A stretch of DNA of 58,109 nt from an uncultured Collinsella sp. (GCA_900542325.1 UQMY01000015.1:1-58109), one strand, 5' to 3'; positions 46,931-56,059 are shown, numbered from the stretch's first letter. Notes: generated from the letters alone by a model not told the origin. Translations and numbers: made by a program.

Positions 46931-46955
46931 CCATTAAAGAGCGCCCCCCTAAAGT

Positions 46956-47154
46956 GGGACGCGGTTTCCCATGAGGCTCGATCGGGAAAGTGCATCCCGG
47001 TTCGAGTGCCGATTGCGGGATGTAGTTTCCGGAACGGGCCCGTTTGGGAAACCGTGTCCCGTTTCGAGTCGAAATTCTGGGACACAGTTTCCCAGCGAGG
47101 TCCCATGGGGAAAGTCTGACCCAGAATTTGCCTGGATAGTGGGACGCACTTTCC
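46956..47154. repeat. Alternating inverted-motif array, 62-bp period
   Basis: Seven 14- to 15-base motifs alternate in direction: GGGACGCGGTTTCCC-like at 46956, 47017, 47079 and 47141, and GGGAAAGTGCATCCC-like at 46984, 47046 and 47108. Gaps between starts are 28, 33, 29, 33, 29 and 33 bases, so the full period is about 62. The array fills the space between the DUF956 gene and tRNA-Arg. Confidence 0.85.
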
Positions 47155-47235
47155 GGAGGGCTGTTCCACCGCAACTTCGAAGAGTGGGTATACGCTGCAT
47201 TACAGCGGCGTAAATCTGCTACACTAATACGACAT

Positions 47236-47311
47236 GCCTCCGTAGCTCAGGGGATAGAGCACCGCTCTCCTAAAGCGGGTGTCGACGGTTCGAATCCGCC
47301 CGGGGGCACCA
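47236..47311 (+). tRNA. tRNA-Arg (anticodon CCT)
   Basis: The 76-base cloverleaf has acceptor strands GCCTCCG and CGGGGGC (one T-G pair), a D-arm with AGCTCAGGGGATAGAGC, anticodon stem CCGCT/AGCGG with loop CTCCTAA, T-loop GGTTCGAATCC and an encoded CCA end. The anticodon CCT reads AGG (Arg). It is on the plus strand, followed by a hairpin terminator. Confidence 0.95.
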
Positions 47312-47602
47312 GAGATTTGCCGAGCCCGGTACCGCTACGGTGCCGGGCTCTTCTGGTCTAAAGGCCGGATTCGGACCGTCGACACCCGCGTCACCAATTT
47401 CCCCGCGGGGGAGTTTTCGAATCCGCCCGGGGGCACCAGAGATTTGTCGAGCCCGGTACCACCACGGTGCCGGGCTCTTCTGGTCTAAGGGCAGGGTTCG
47501 AGCCGTCGACACCCGCGTCACCAATTTCCCGCGGGGGGGTTGAATTCGCCCGGGGGCACCAGAGATTGATCGAGCCCGGTACACCGCCACGGTGCCGGGC
47601 TC
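47291..47602 (+). repeat. Tandem duplications of the tRNA-Arg 3' end plus terminator
   Basis: The last 20 or so bases of the tRNA plus the following hairpin (GAGCCCGG-CCGGGCTC) occur three times: 47291-47350 (in the tRNA), 47418-47477, and about 47542-47602. Spacing is 127 and about 123 bases. Between copies lie bases that are the reverse complement of the tRNA 3' half (GGATTCGGACCGTCGACACC), then GCGTCACCAATTTCC and a GC run. The short frames seen here translate repeats and are not genes. Confidence 0.8.
47322..47356 (+). terminator. Hairpin terminator after tRNA-Arg
   Basis: GAGCCCGGTACC pairs with GGTGCCGGGCTC (one mismatch) and is followed by TTCTGGT. Repeated at 47449-47477 and 47572-47602. 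Confidence 0.7.
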
Positions 47603-47621
47603 TTCTGGTTCATGCCATGTC

Positions 47622-47661
47622 AAAAACGAAGCGCCCGCTTGCTGGGGGAGCAAGCGGGCGC
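47622..47661 (-). terminator. Rho-independent terminator of the kinase / cell-wall operon
   Basis: GCGCCCGCTTGCT and its perfect 13-base complement form the stem; on the minus strand CTTCGTTTTTG follows. It lies about 50 bases after the pknB stop. Confidence 0.88.
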
Positions 47662-47713
47662 CTGTGAGCGAATATGTTTGCGGCGAGAGCCGTAATGGGC
47701 GGTGGGGTGGCGA

Positions 47714-49675
47714 CTAGTTGGCCGTACCGGAATCGTCGCCCGTGCCCGAGCCCGAACCCGAACCCGAGCCAGAAAGTGCGACCGTCAGCGTAATCGTGCT
47801 GTCGGTAGACTGCTTGCCGGTGGGGGAGACGCCCGTAACGGTGGCGTTTTCGTTGCCGCTCACGGGGTTGCCGTTCTGATCGCAGAATGCGATGTTGTAG
47901 AACCCGGCGTTGTTGAGCGCGGTAACGGCGGCGGAAATGCTCTTGCCGTACAGGTTGCCCGGAACGCTGGCCTTGCCGGACTTCTTGGCGATGACGACGG
48001 TAATCGTGGCGCCAGGCTTCTGCTTGCCGCTGGGGTTCCAGCTAATGACGGTGCCCTCGGTAACGGAGTCGTTCTCCTGGTAGCTCACGTCGACGCCAAA
48101 GCCTGCCATATCGAGGGCGTTGCGCGCCTGGGCCTCGGTCATGTCGGTCAGATCGGGGACGGAGGTGGTGTCAGGACCGCTGGAGACCTTGTACGAGATG
48201 GTCGTGCCCTTCTCGACTTCCTTACCGGGTTCGGTGCCCTGCTCAAAGACCTGGCCCTCATCGGCCTCGTTGGCCTCCTCGGAGGCGTTGCCCTTCAGGC
48301 CAACGCTTGCCAGCGCGGCTTCTGCCTGGTCCTTGGTCAGGCCGACAAGCCGGGGAACCTCAACCTTCTCGGAGGGCTTGGGGCCCTTGGAGATTACCAG
48401 GTTCACCTTGGTGCCCTTGGCCTTCTTGGTTTTGCCGTTGGGCGTCTGCTCGGCGACCTTGCCCTCGTCGATATCGTCGTTGTAGCTTTGGTCGATGGTG
48501 CCGACCTCGAGGCCGGCTTCCTTGATCTGCTCGACGGCAGTCTGCTGGTCCTTGCCCAGCACATCGGGCACGGTGACCTGCTCGCCGCCAAAGAGTCCTG
48601 TGGCAAAGGCCACCACGATACCGATGACGGCAACGGCTGCCACCACGGCGGCGATGATCTTGTTCTTGTTGGATTTGGGCTTTTCGACCTCGTAGGAGCC
48701 GGTGGAGCCCGAAACCGAGCTACGGGCGGTATTCTGGCCGCTCACGCCCGAGACGGGACGTACCATGGCGCGCGTCTGATCGGAAAGCTCGCGAGTCTTG
48801 GTGGCGCCCAGCTCACCGGGTGCACCGATGATGCGCGTGGGCTCCGAGATGTTGACGGCACGGCCCGACAGGTAGCTGTTGAGCACCTGACGCAGCTCGT
48901 CGGCGGTCTGGAAGCGGTTTGCCGGGTCCTTCTCCATGCACTTGAGGATGATGCGCTCAAGGTCGGCGTCGACACCGGAGTTGATCTGGCTCGGCGGAAT
49001 AGGAAGCTCGTTGACCTGCTTGAGTGCGACCGAGATAGCGTCGTCACCGTCAAAGGGAACGCGGCCGGTGGCGCACTCGTACATCACGACGCCCAGCGAG
49101 TAGATATCCGAGGTGGGGCCGAGGTCCTGACCGCGGGTCTGCTCGGGGCTGACGTAGTGGGCGGTTCCCAGCACGTTGTTGTCTTGCGTGAGGTGGCTGT
49201 TCTTGGCGCGCGCGATGCCAAAGTCCATCACCTTGATGTTGCCGTCGGGCAGCACCATGATGTTCTGCGGCTTGATGTCGCGGTGGATGATCTCGTGCTT
49301 GTGGGCGACCGAAAGCGCGGAGCTGATCTGTGAGCCGATCTGCGCGACCTTCTTGGGATCGAGGGCGCCGTGGCTCTTGATGCCGCTCTTAAGGTCGGTG
49401 CCGCGCAGGTACTCCATGACGATGTAATAGGTATCGCCGTCCTTGCCCCAATCGTAGACGCCTACGATATAGGGGGAGGAGAGGCCGGCTGCTGCCTGGG
49501 CCTCCTGCTTAAAGCGTGCGGCGAAGGTGGCGTCGCCGGCATACTGCGGCAGCATGATCTTGACGGCCACCGTGCGGTCAAGGACCTGGTCCTGTGCACG
49601 GTAGACGGTCGCCATACCGCCTGTCCCCACCTTATCCTTGAGGAGGTATCTTCCCCCGAGGACCCTCTGTTCCAT
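47714..49675 (-). CDS. pknB: Ser/Thr protein kinase with PASTA repeats (PknB/Stk1 type)
   Basis: A 653-residue receptor kinase. The kinase domain (about 8-270) has VGTGGMATVYRA, VAVKIML, the catalytic HRDIKPQNIM, DFGIARA and the activation region GTAHYVSPEQTRGQ. A Ser/Thr-rich linker leads to a membrane helix (IIAAVVAAVAVIGIVVAFAT). Four PASTA repeats then face outward (VTVPDVLGKDQQTAVEQI, VEVPRLVGLTKDQAEAAL, TSVPDLTDMTEAQARNAL, ASVPGNLYGKSISAAVTAL), and the tail is (GS)n-rich. PASTA repeats sense muropeptides or lipid II. It is the last gene of the operon, after the RodA-PBP fusion. The start is the ATG before EQRVLGG with AGGAG upstream. Confidence 0.95.
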   Translation of the reverse strand: MEQRVLGGRYLLKDKVGTGGMATVYRAQDQVLDRTVAVKIMLPQYAGDATFAARFKQEAQAAAGLSSPYIVGVYDWGKDGDTYYIVMEYLRGTDLKSGIKSHGALDPKKVAQIGSQISSALSVAHKHEIIHRDIKPQNIMVLPDGNIKVMDFGIARAKNSHLTQDNNVLGTAHYVSPEQTRGQDLGPTSDIYSLGVVMYECATGRVPFDGDDAISVALKQVNELPIPPSQINSGVDADLERIILKCMEKDPANRFQTADELRQVLNSYLSGRAVNISEPTRIIGAPGELGATKTRELSDQTRAMVRPVSGVSGQNTARSSVSGSTGSYEVEKPKSNKNKIIAAVVAAVAVIGIVVAFATGLFGGEQVTVPDVLGKDQQTAVEQIKEAGLEVGTIDQSYNDDIDEGKVAEQTPNGKTKKAKGTKVNLVISKGPKPSEKVEVPRLVGLTKDQAEAALASVGLKGNASEEANEADEGQVFEQGTEPGKEVEKGTTISYKVSSGPDTTSVPDLTDMTEAQARNALDMAGFGVDVSYQENDSVTEGTVISWNPSGKQKPGATITVVIAKKSGKASVPGNLYGKSISAAVTALNNAGFYNIAFCDQNGNPVSGNENATVTGVSPTGKQSTDSTITLTVALSGSGSGSGSGTGDDSGTAN

Positions 49676-49807
49676 TCCTGCTCCTAACATAACTATTCGC
49701 TCAACGATGTGTGTAGTACCTACGATGTGGCCGCTGGGGCCGTGTGGCGCGTTGCCGCTAACTCTTCGGCCGCGGCGCGCCTCGGGTGTCCGATTCGATC
49801 ATGGGCA

Positions 49808-52678
49808 TCACGCTCCCTGTGCGGCGAGCGCCGCGGTCAGGACGATGCCGGCAATCTTGGCCGCCTTGACGTCGTGTTTGTCGTAATCCTCCAAGGCCAC
49901 CGAGATGGCGACCGTGGGTGAATCATAAGGTGCAAAGCCAACGAACATCGAGTTGACGTTGGTGCCGCCGGTCTCGGCCGAGCCGGTCTTGCCGGCGACC
50001 TTGACGCCGGGGACCTGGGCATCGGTGCCGGTGCCGGACTGGACGACGGCAAGCATGGCCTGCTTGACCTGGTCGGCCGTGGCGGAGCTGACGGCCTGAC
50101 CCAGCGAGCGGGACTGCGTGGTCTTGACCACGGTTCCGTCCGGGGCGAGTACCTGGGCTACAAAGTACGGGTCCATGACTACGCCGCTGTTAGCGATGGC
50201 GGCGGCAATCACGGCGTTTTGCATGACGGTGGTCTGCGGGCCGGGCGTGTGGTCCATGCCGACAGGCTGGCCGGCGCCGGCCCAGGCGGTCTCCCACTCG
50301 GTCATGAGCGACGGGTCGGCCATGATGGAGGCCGCGGAGGTCAGGTCCTGGCCGAGCTTTTGGCCGTAGCCAAAGGCGTTGGCAAACTGCACGAGCGTGT
50401 TTGCGCCAACTTCGTTTGCCACCTGGCCAAAGACGACGTTGGAGGACACGGCAAAGGCCTGCTGCAGGCTGATGGTGCCGTAGCTCTCGTTGGCATAGTT
50501 GGTGACCGGTGCGTTGCCGATGTCCATGGAGCCGGGCGCCTGGTAGGTGCTGGTAAGGCTGGCGGTACCGGTCTCGAGTGCCGCGGAAAGCGTAACGACC
50601 TTAAACGTTGAGCCCGGCGTGTACAGCGCGTCCATGGCGCGATTGTACATGGAGCCGTCCTCGCCGCCGCCCGTCTGTAGCAGGGCATCGATGTTGGTGT
50701 TGTCGTAGGTGGGCGAGCTGGCACATGCGAGCACCGCGCCGGTACGCGGGTCGATGACCACTACAGCGCCCTTAAAGCCCTTGAGCGCCTGCTCAGCAGC
50801 CGTCTGGATGCGCGAGTCGATGGTGAGCTTGGCGGTGTTGCCCGGCTGGGTCTGGCCCGCGAGCGACGCGATGGCGTTGTTCCAGCTGGAGTAATCCTTA
50901 GAGCCGGTGAGCGTGTCGTTCATGACGCTCTCGATGGCGGTGGTGCCATACTGCTGGCTCACGTAGCCAACCACGTGCGCTGCCAGGTTACCGTTGGGGT
51001 AGGAGCGTACGTAGGTGCCGTCCTCCTGCTGCAGCGACTCGGCCAGCGTCACGCCGTCGGACGTGATGATGGAACCGCGCTGGATGTACTTGGAGCGGGC
51101 GATGGTGTGGTTGTTGGTCGGCATATCCTGATAGTCCTTGGCCTTGATGACCTGGACATAGGTGAGGTTGCCGATAAGGATGGCGAACAGCGCCGTAAAG
51201 GCGAGCACCGCACGGGTTAGACGGTTGGCGAGCGCGACGCGGCCGAGCACACCGGATTCAGGCGTGTCGAGCAGGCGACGGCGCATACGCGAGCCGACGG
51301 AATGGCTGCCGCTGCCGTAGGAAGACGAGGTGGCAAAGCGCGTGCCCGTCGGGGCGGCGGCAGATGCGACCTGATCATCGGTGATGGCGGCCATGGTGCC
51401 GGTGCCGGTGAGCTCGGCCTCGCGTCCGGTCGCCTCGTCACCGGCGCGCAGCAGGAGCGCGACGATGATAAAGCTCGCCAGCAGCGAGGAACCGCCCTGG
51501 CTCATAAAGGGCAGGGTGACGCCGGTTAGCGGGATCAGGCGGGTTACGCCGCCAACGATCAAGAAGGCCTGGAAGCTGATGGCGGCCGTAAGGCCCGTGG
51601 CACTAAAGGCTGCGAGGTCGGATTTAGCGCGGGCAGCCGTGGTGAGGCCACGCACGGCAAAAAGCATAAACAGGATGAGCACGGCGCCGCCGCCCAAAAG
51701 GCCCATCTCCTCGCCGATAGCCGAGAAGATAAAGTCGGACTCGACGACGGGGATGTTGTTGGCCATGCCGTTGCCGATGCCAACACCGACCAGGCCGCCA
51801 TCGGCAAGCGAGAAGAGCGACTGGACGATCTGGTAGCCCTGGCCCTGGGCGTCCTTAAACGGATCGACCCAAACCTGGAAACGCACCTGAACGTGAGACA
51901 GGAACTTGTAGGCGCCCACAGCTCCAACGGCTAAGAGCGCAAGGCCGATAACGACATACGAAAAGCGCCCCGTGGCAACGTAGAGCATCAGCAAGAAGAT
52001 GGTGTAGAACAGCACGGCCGAACCCAGGTCGCGTTCGAAGACGACGACGAGCAGGCACACACCCCACACGGCAAACAGCGGCAGCAGCAGTCGCAGGCGA
52101 GGGATCTTAAAGCCCAGGATCTTGCGGTTGGAGATGGAGAGTAGCTCGCGGTTCTCGGCTAGGTACCCGGCCAGGAACAGGACGATAAAGACCTTGGCGA
52201 ACTCGCCGGGCTGGATGGTAAAGCCCGCGATGCGAATCCACAGCTTGGAGCCCGAGATCGTGGTGCCGATAAAGATGGGCAGCATCAGCAGAATGATGCC
52301 GATAATGCCAAAGGTGTACTTGTAGCGCATGACCACGTCGAGGTTTTTGACCAGTGCAAGCGTTCCCACCATGAGCGCCACCGAGACAAACAGGATGATG
52401 AGCTGTGAGATGGCGAGAGCGGGGGCGAGGCGTGTCACGAACGTGATGCCGATGCCCGAAAGTATAAATACGATGGGTAGGATGGCGGGGTCGGCGCCGG
52501 GCGCCAAGATGCGCACGGCGATATGTGCCGCGGCGAAGGCGGCAAAGAGGCCGATCGGCACGGCGAGCGTCTCAAAGGAGATGGCGGCGCCCGCGGTGAG
52601 CACGTACATCGCATACAGCAGGATGACGGGGAACGCCGAGGCGATGAGCAAGAGCAGCTCGGTGTTGCGGCGACTCAT
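49808..52678 (-). CDS. Fused RodA/FtsW (SEDS) glycosyltransferase and PBP transpeptidase
   Basis: A 956-residue fusion. Residues 1-440 are a SEDS protein with about ten membrane helices (GTTISGSKLWIRIAGFTIQP, DLGSAVLFYTIFLLMLYVATG, MSQGGSSLLASFI). A linker of about 70 residues leads to a membrane helix and a class B PBP with TPGSTFKVV (SxxK serine), AVSSNVVFG (SxN) and AGKTGSAETGG (KTG). SEDS proteins polymerise lipid II and the PBP cross-links it; they are normally two proteins (RodA and PbpA). The fusion fixes 1:1 stoichiometry. The start is the ATG before SRRNTELL with AAAGGGAG. It lies between the PP2C and pknB genes, as rodA-pbpA do in mycobacteria. Confidence 0.93.
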   Translation of the reverse strand: MSRRNTELLLLIASAFPVILLYAMYVLTAGAAISFETLAVPIGLFAAFAAAHIAVRILAPGADPAILPIVFILSGIGITFVTRLAPALAISQLIILFVSVALMVGTLALVKNLDVVMRYKYTFGIIGIILLMLPIFIGTTISGSKLWIRIAGFTIQPGEFAKVFIVLFLAGYLAENRELLSISNRKILGFKIPRLRLLLPLFAVWGVCLLVVVFERDLGSAVLFYTIFLLMLYVATGRFSYVVIGLALLAVGAVGAYKFLSHVQVRFQVWVDPFKDAQGQGYQIVQSLFSLADGGLVGVGIGNGMANNIPVVESDFIFSAIGEEMGLLGGGAVLILFMLFAVRGLTTAARAKSDLAAFSATGLTAAISFQAFLIVGGVTRLIPLTGVTLPFMSQGGSSLLASFIIVALLLRAGDEATGREAELTGTGTMAAITDDQVASAAAPTGTRFATSSSYGSGSHSVGSRMRRRLLDTPESGVLGRVALANRLTRAVLAFTALFAILIGNLTYVQVIKAKDYQDMPTNNHTIARSKYIQRGSIITSDGVTLAESLQQEDGTYVRSYPNGNLAAHVVGYVSQQYGTTAIESVMNDTLTGSKDYSSWNNAIASLAGQTQPGNTAKLTIDSRIQTAAEQALKGFKGAVVVIDPRTGAVLACASSPTYDNTNIDALLQTGGGEDGSMYNRAMDALYTPGSTFKVVTLSAALETGTASLTSTYQAPGSMDIGNAPVTNYANESYGTISLQQAFAVSSNVVFGQVANEVGANTLVQFANAFGYGQKLGQDLTSAASIMADPSLMTEWETAWAGAGQPVGMDHTPGPQTTVMQNAVIAAAIANSGVVMDPYFVAQVLAPDGTVVKTTQSRSLGQAVSSATADQVKQAMLAVVQSGTGTDAQVPGVKVAGKTGSAETGGTNVNSMFVGFAPYDSPTVAISVALEDYDKHDVKAAKIAGIVLTAALAAQGA

Positions 52679-52694
52679 AAGCGGCACTCCCTTT

Positions 52695-54629
52695 CTAGTT
52701 CTTTTCGGAGGCTTCGGCCTCGGCGGACTGTTCGGCGGTTTTCTCGGAATCTGATTCGGAGGTCGATCCCTGATTGGTGTTGTCGCGAATCGTTTGCGCA
52801 TCGATCACCTGGCGGGTCTGCTCCTCGTCGATCTGGTGGCGGTACTTGGATATCGTGTCCTGCGCATCGTCGACACTTGTTTGCGGAATGCCCGCCTTGA
52901 GGCGGTTTTGCGTGTCTTCGGGCAGGTCGGACAGCTTGATACTGGTTTCGCTTTCGAGCCAGTGGAGCTTGAGTCCGAGCGGCTTGCCGGGCAGGCCGCG
53001 CCAGACGGCGACATTGCCCTGGTAGGTACCCAGGTAGTACGAGCCGGTGACACCCGTGTAGGCCCAGATGCCAGCCGCCAGCACAAAGACGAGGGCCAGG
53101 ATGGAGGCGATAGTAATGTTGCGGCGACGCACGCGTTGCGCCTCGCGCATAACGCCATCGTCAACCAGGTCAACGACTACTACGGTCACGTTGTCGTGGC
53201 CGCCGGCGGCAAGCGCCGCGTCCACTAGGTTGTCGACGCAGATTTGCGCGGTTGAGGACTGCGTGGCGATGTTCTCGATATCGCTATCGGGAATCATGCT
53301 CGAAAGGCCGTCAGAGCACAGGATCAGGCGGTCGCCTTCCTCGATATGCAGAGTGAAGTGGTCGGCATACATGGCGGGGTCCGAGCCCAGCGCACGGGTG
53401 ATGACCGAACGGTTGGGGTGGACGCGAGCCTCGTCTGCCGTAATCTCGCCGGCGTCCACGAGTTCTTCCACATAGGAGTGGTCGCGGGTCACGCGGATGA
53501 GCGTGCCCTCGTGGAGCAGGTAGGCGCGCGAGTCGCCCACGTGGGCGATGGCGAGCGTATCGTTTTCGATATAGGCGCAAGTGGCTGTGCAGCCCATGCC
53601 GGGCTTGCCCAGGCCGTTCAGGGCCGCCTCGATTACGGCGGCGTTGGCTGCCTCGACGGCTGCGGCCAGGCGTGCTGCGTCGGCGGACTGCGGGGCCGTC
53701 TTGGCAATAGTCTCGACGGCGATGGAAGAGGCTACCTCGCCGGCGGCGTGACCGCCCATGCCGTCGCATACGCAAAAGAGCGGCGACTGCACCAGGTAGG
53801 AATCCTCATTGTGCGGGCGCACACAGCCAACGTCGGAGCGGGCGCCCCACATGAGTTGCGTGGTGGTGCCGGCATCATAGGTCGAGTCGGTCTCGATGCG
53901 TTCCTCGGTCAGGGGCTCAAAGCTCATGGTCGAGCCGGGGTCTTTGAGCTTGGCCTCAACGGCGGCAACGTCGATCTCGGCTGTGTCACCGGGAGAGACG
54001 GTGTCGGTCTCGGCGTTTGATTCGGAATCGCCGGTGTCCGGGGAGCCGGGCTCCTCGGACGCGCGGGCGGTCGACTCGTCGTCTTGCGGGCTGACGTCTA
54101 TAGGCTCGGGTGTCGCAAAGTGCGACGGCGCGGGCGTGCTTTGCGACTGGGCGGCGGGCTCGGCCACGGTATCGGACTCGCTTGCGGGCGCAGGCTGTGG
54201 GGCCTTGGGTGCAGGGCCGTCCTCGGGGGATGGCCCCGCTTCGGGCGCCGGCGTAGACACGGGCGCAACCTCGGATGCCGGGGCTATGGGAAACGCCGGC
54301 GCGGCGGGCTCGGGTGCCGCAAACACCGCAGCGCTCTCGTTGATTGCCGCGGCGACGGGCTCTGCAAAGTGAGCCGGCGCCGGGGTTGCTTCGGGCGCTG
54401 TGGGCTGTTCCGCGGCATGTGCGCCGATGGGCGCCGCTACGGCATCCTCTTCGTCCTCGTTATCGGCGAGATCCGAAATATCATGCGTTACTTGCGAAAG
54501 AGGCAGGGAGAACACGGTGTCCTCGGGCTCCACGGGTGCGGAGCCCGCCGGAGCGGCGTGGGCCGGCGCAGCTGTGGCGGCGGCCGGTGCCTCGGTCATA
54601 GTTGCGGACTTGTTCTCCTCGTCGATCAT
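52695..54629 (-). CDS. PP2C Ser/Thr phosphatase (PstP-like) with long disordered N-terminus
   Basis: A 644-residue phosphatase. Residues 1-255 are Ala/Pro/Glu-rich and probably disordered. The PP2C domain (about 258-495) has ARSDVGCVRPHNEDSYL, CVCDGMGGHAAGEVAS, AHVGDSRAYLLHEG and GGHDNVTVVVVDLV, holding the metal-binding aspartates. A membrane helix (NITIASILALVFVLAAGIWAY) and an outer domain follow, with an acidic C-terminus. PstP enzymes have the phosphatase domain first, so the 250-residue extension is unusual. It reverses phosphorylation by the operon's kinases. The ATG overlaps the fhaB stop as ATGA. The fusion gene follows after 16 bases. Confidence 0.92.
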   Translation of the reverse strand: MIDEENKSATMTEAPAAATAAPAHAAPAGSAPVEPEDTVFSLPLSQVTHDISDLADNEDEEDAVAAPIGAHAAEQPTAPEATPAPAHFAEPVAAAINESAAVFAAPEPAAPAFPIAPASEVAPVSTPAPEAGPSPEDGPAPKAPQPAPASESDTVAEPAAQSQSTPAPSHFATPEPIDVSPQDDESTARASEEPGSPDTGDSESNAETDTVSPGDTAEIDVAAVEAKLKDPGSTMSFEPLTEERIETDSTYDAGTTTQLMWGARSDVGCVRPHNEDSYLVQSPLFCVCDGMGGHAAGEVASSIAVETIAKTAPQSADAARLAAAVEAANAAVIEAALNGLGKPGMGCTATCAYIENDTLAIAHVGDSRAYLLHEGTLIRVTRDHSYVEELVDAGEITADEARVHPNRSVITRALGSDPAMYADHFTLHIEEGDRLILCSDGLSSMIPDSDIENIATQSSTAQICVDNLVDAALAAGGHDNVTVVVVDLVDDGVMREAQRVRRRNITIASILALVFVLAAGIWAYTGVTGSYYLGTYQGNVAVWRGLPGKPLGLKLHWLESETSIKLSDLPEDTQNRLKAGIPQTSVDDAQDTISKYRHQIDEEQTRQVIDAQTIRDNTNQGSTSESDSEKTAEQSAEAEASEKN

Positions 54630-55042
54630 CGACGGTTCACCTTCATGACCACGTCGCCAATCTGGACTTCGTCGCCCTCACGCAGCGTCGCGGGCTCCAC
54701 GAGCTGGCGGCCGTTGACGAGCGTGCCGTTAAGCGAGTTGAGGTCCTCGATGATGAGCGCCGGGCCCTGCAGCGAAAAGCGCGCATGCGAGGCCGAGACG
54801 AACGGTTCGTTGATGCAGATGTCCGAAGATGGCGAGCGACCGACGATGACGGGGCCGAGCATGTCTACGTGGATGCCGCGGATACCGCGCGGGCCCTTGT
54901 CCACATCGATCGTCCAGATAGCCGAGTCGCGGCGCTGCCCGCGCACGAGTCCCACGCCGGTCTTCATGACGGCGAACAGGAAGATATAGAGCAGGGCGAC
55001 CAAGACGATGCGGCCTGCAAAAAGGACGATATCGATGTTCAT
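54626..55042 (-). CDS. fhaB: Membrane-anchored FHA-domain protein (FhaB/FipA type)
   Basis: A 138-residue protein. An N-terminal membrane helix (IVLVALLYIFLFAVMKTG) is followed by an FHA domain (about 64-138) with IVGRSPSSDI, SASHARF and NSLNGTLVNG, the residues that bind phosphothreonine. In mycobacteria FhaB/FipA links kinases to cell-wall and division proteins. Here it lies between fhaA (six bases upstream) and the phosphatase (overlap of four bases). The order matches the actinobacterial cluster. Confidence 0.92.
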   Translation of the reverse strand: MNIDIVLFAGRIVLVALLYIFLFAVMKTGVGLVRGQRRDSAIWTIDVDKGPRGIRGIHVDMLGPVIVGRSPSSDICINEPFVSASHARFSLQGPALIIEDLNSLNGTLVNGRQLVEPATLREGDEVQIGDVVMKVNRR

Positions 55043-55048
55043 AAGCGA

Positions 55049-56059
55049 CTATCCCCTAAATTCAAAGGTACTCAGGCCAAACGTCAGCAGATCGCCGTTG
55101 CGCAGCGGGCAGCGCGTAATGCGGCGGTTGTTGACGAGCGTGCCGTTGGTGGAATTGAGGTCCTCGATCGACCAATCCGAGCCCGTAAAGGTGAGCTGGG
55201 CGTGGCGGCGCGACACGTTGGGGTCGCGCAGGGCAATGTCGGAAACTGAGCGCTCGCGACCGATGGTTACCTGTGCGGAGGTGATGCTATGGCTCTCGCC
55301 GCTCACGACGTCGACGAGCTGGGCGAGCGGGCGCTGCGGGGCGCGAGTGCTTGCCATGTTGGAGGCGATGCCGGCTGCGGCGCCTAGGCCCACGGCGGCA
55401 CCGGTCGCGGCGGCTCCGCCCATGCCGGCAAGCGCGTCGCGCGAGACGGTCTGCGGCACCGGGATAGGAGCGACGGGGTCGGGGACGCTAGGCGCGAAGG
55501 GATCTGCTACGGCAAGCGGGTCGGGAGCGGCGGCACGAGGCGTCGGCTGCTGCTGGGGCATGGCGGCGGGGCGCTGCTGCTGCGGGGCAGCAAACTGCTG
55601 CTGGCCGGCGCGCGGGGCGCTGGCGGCACGGCTTGCCGCGGAGTTGTTTTGGCCCAGACCGTTTTGATAGGCGCGCTCTTCTTCGTACAGGCGGCCGAGC
55701 GTGGGGGCATCGACGTTCTCGGCAAAGACCGAGAACTTGCCGGCACGCAGCTGCGGATCGATCATAAAGCGCACGAGGGGCTCGCCGACAAAGACATAAC
55801 GGCGCTTTTCGGCCTGCGCCTTCACGAACTCGCGGACCTCGCGCGAAAGCTCGGGGTAGAACGGGGCGAGCATGGGGTCGTCGTCGGCGGCGATCAGGAT
55901 GGTATAGAGTGCCGGCGCCGTGTTGACGCCATTGATCACCAGAGTCTGATCCTCCATGTCGCGAGCGGCCTGCTTGGCAAGCTTCTTAAAGGAGAACGGG
56001 GCACGGGTGGCACCGAAGATGCCGGCCACGTGGTCCTCGAAGATGTTCAGGAAGTTCAC
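55049..56059 (-). CDS. fhaA: FhaA: DUF3662 and FHA-domain protein
   Basis: A 336-residue cytosolic protein. The N-terminal DUF3662 domain (1-120) has FEDHVAGIFGATRAPFSFKKLAKQAARDME and KRRYVFVGEPLVRFMID. A Gln/Pro/Ala-rich linker (about 140-235) follows. The C-terminal FHA domain (about 255-336) has IGRERSVSDI, SRRHAQL and NSTNGTLVNN. In mycobacteria FhaA binds phosphorylated MviN and regulates late peptidoglycan synthesis. The start is a GTG that overlaps the stop of the upstream kinase gene as GTGA. A direct partner of the operon's kinases is expected. Confidence 0.93.
   Translation of the reverse strand: MNFLNIFEDHVAGIFGATRAPFSFKKLAKQAARDMEDQTLVINGVNTAPALYTILIAADDDPMLAPFYPELSREVREFVKAQAEKRRYVFVGEPLVRFMIDPQLRAGKFSVFAENVDAPTLGRLYEEERAYQNGLGQNNSAASRAASAPRAGQQQFAAPQQQRPAAMPQQQPTPRAAAPDPLAVADPFAPSVPDPVAPIPVPQTVSRDALAGMGGAAATGAAVGLGAAAGIASNMASTRAPQRPLAQLVDVVSGESHSITSAQVTIGRERSVSDIALRDPNVSRRHAQLTFTGSDWSIEDLNSTNGTLVNNRRITRCPLRNGDLLTFGLSTFEFRG

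Noticed and set aside
46902..47213. Several 80-90-codon frames after the DUF956 gene
   Set aside because: They are translations of the alternating repeat array, with no ribosome sites.
47270..47653. A 127-codon minus-strand frame and three short plus frames after tRNA-Arg
   Set aside because: They translate the tandem tRNA 3'-end copies and terminators. Their internal repeats follow the DNA repeats, not a protein.
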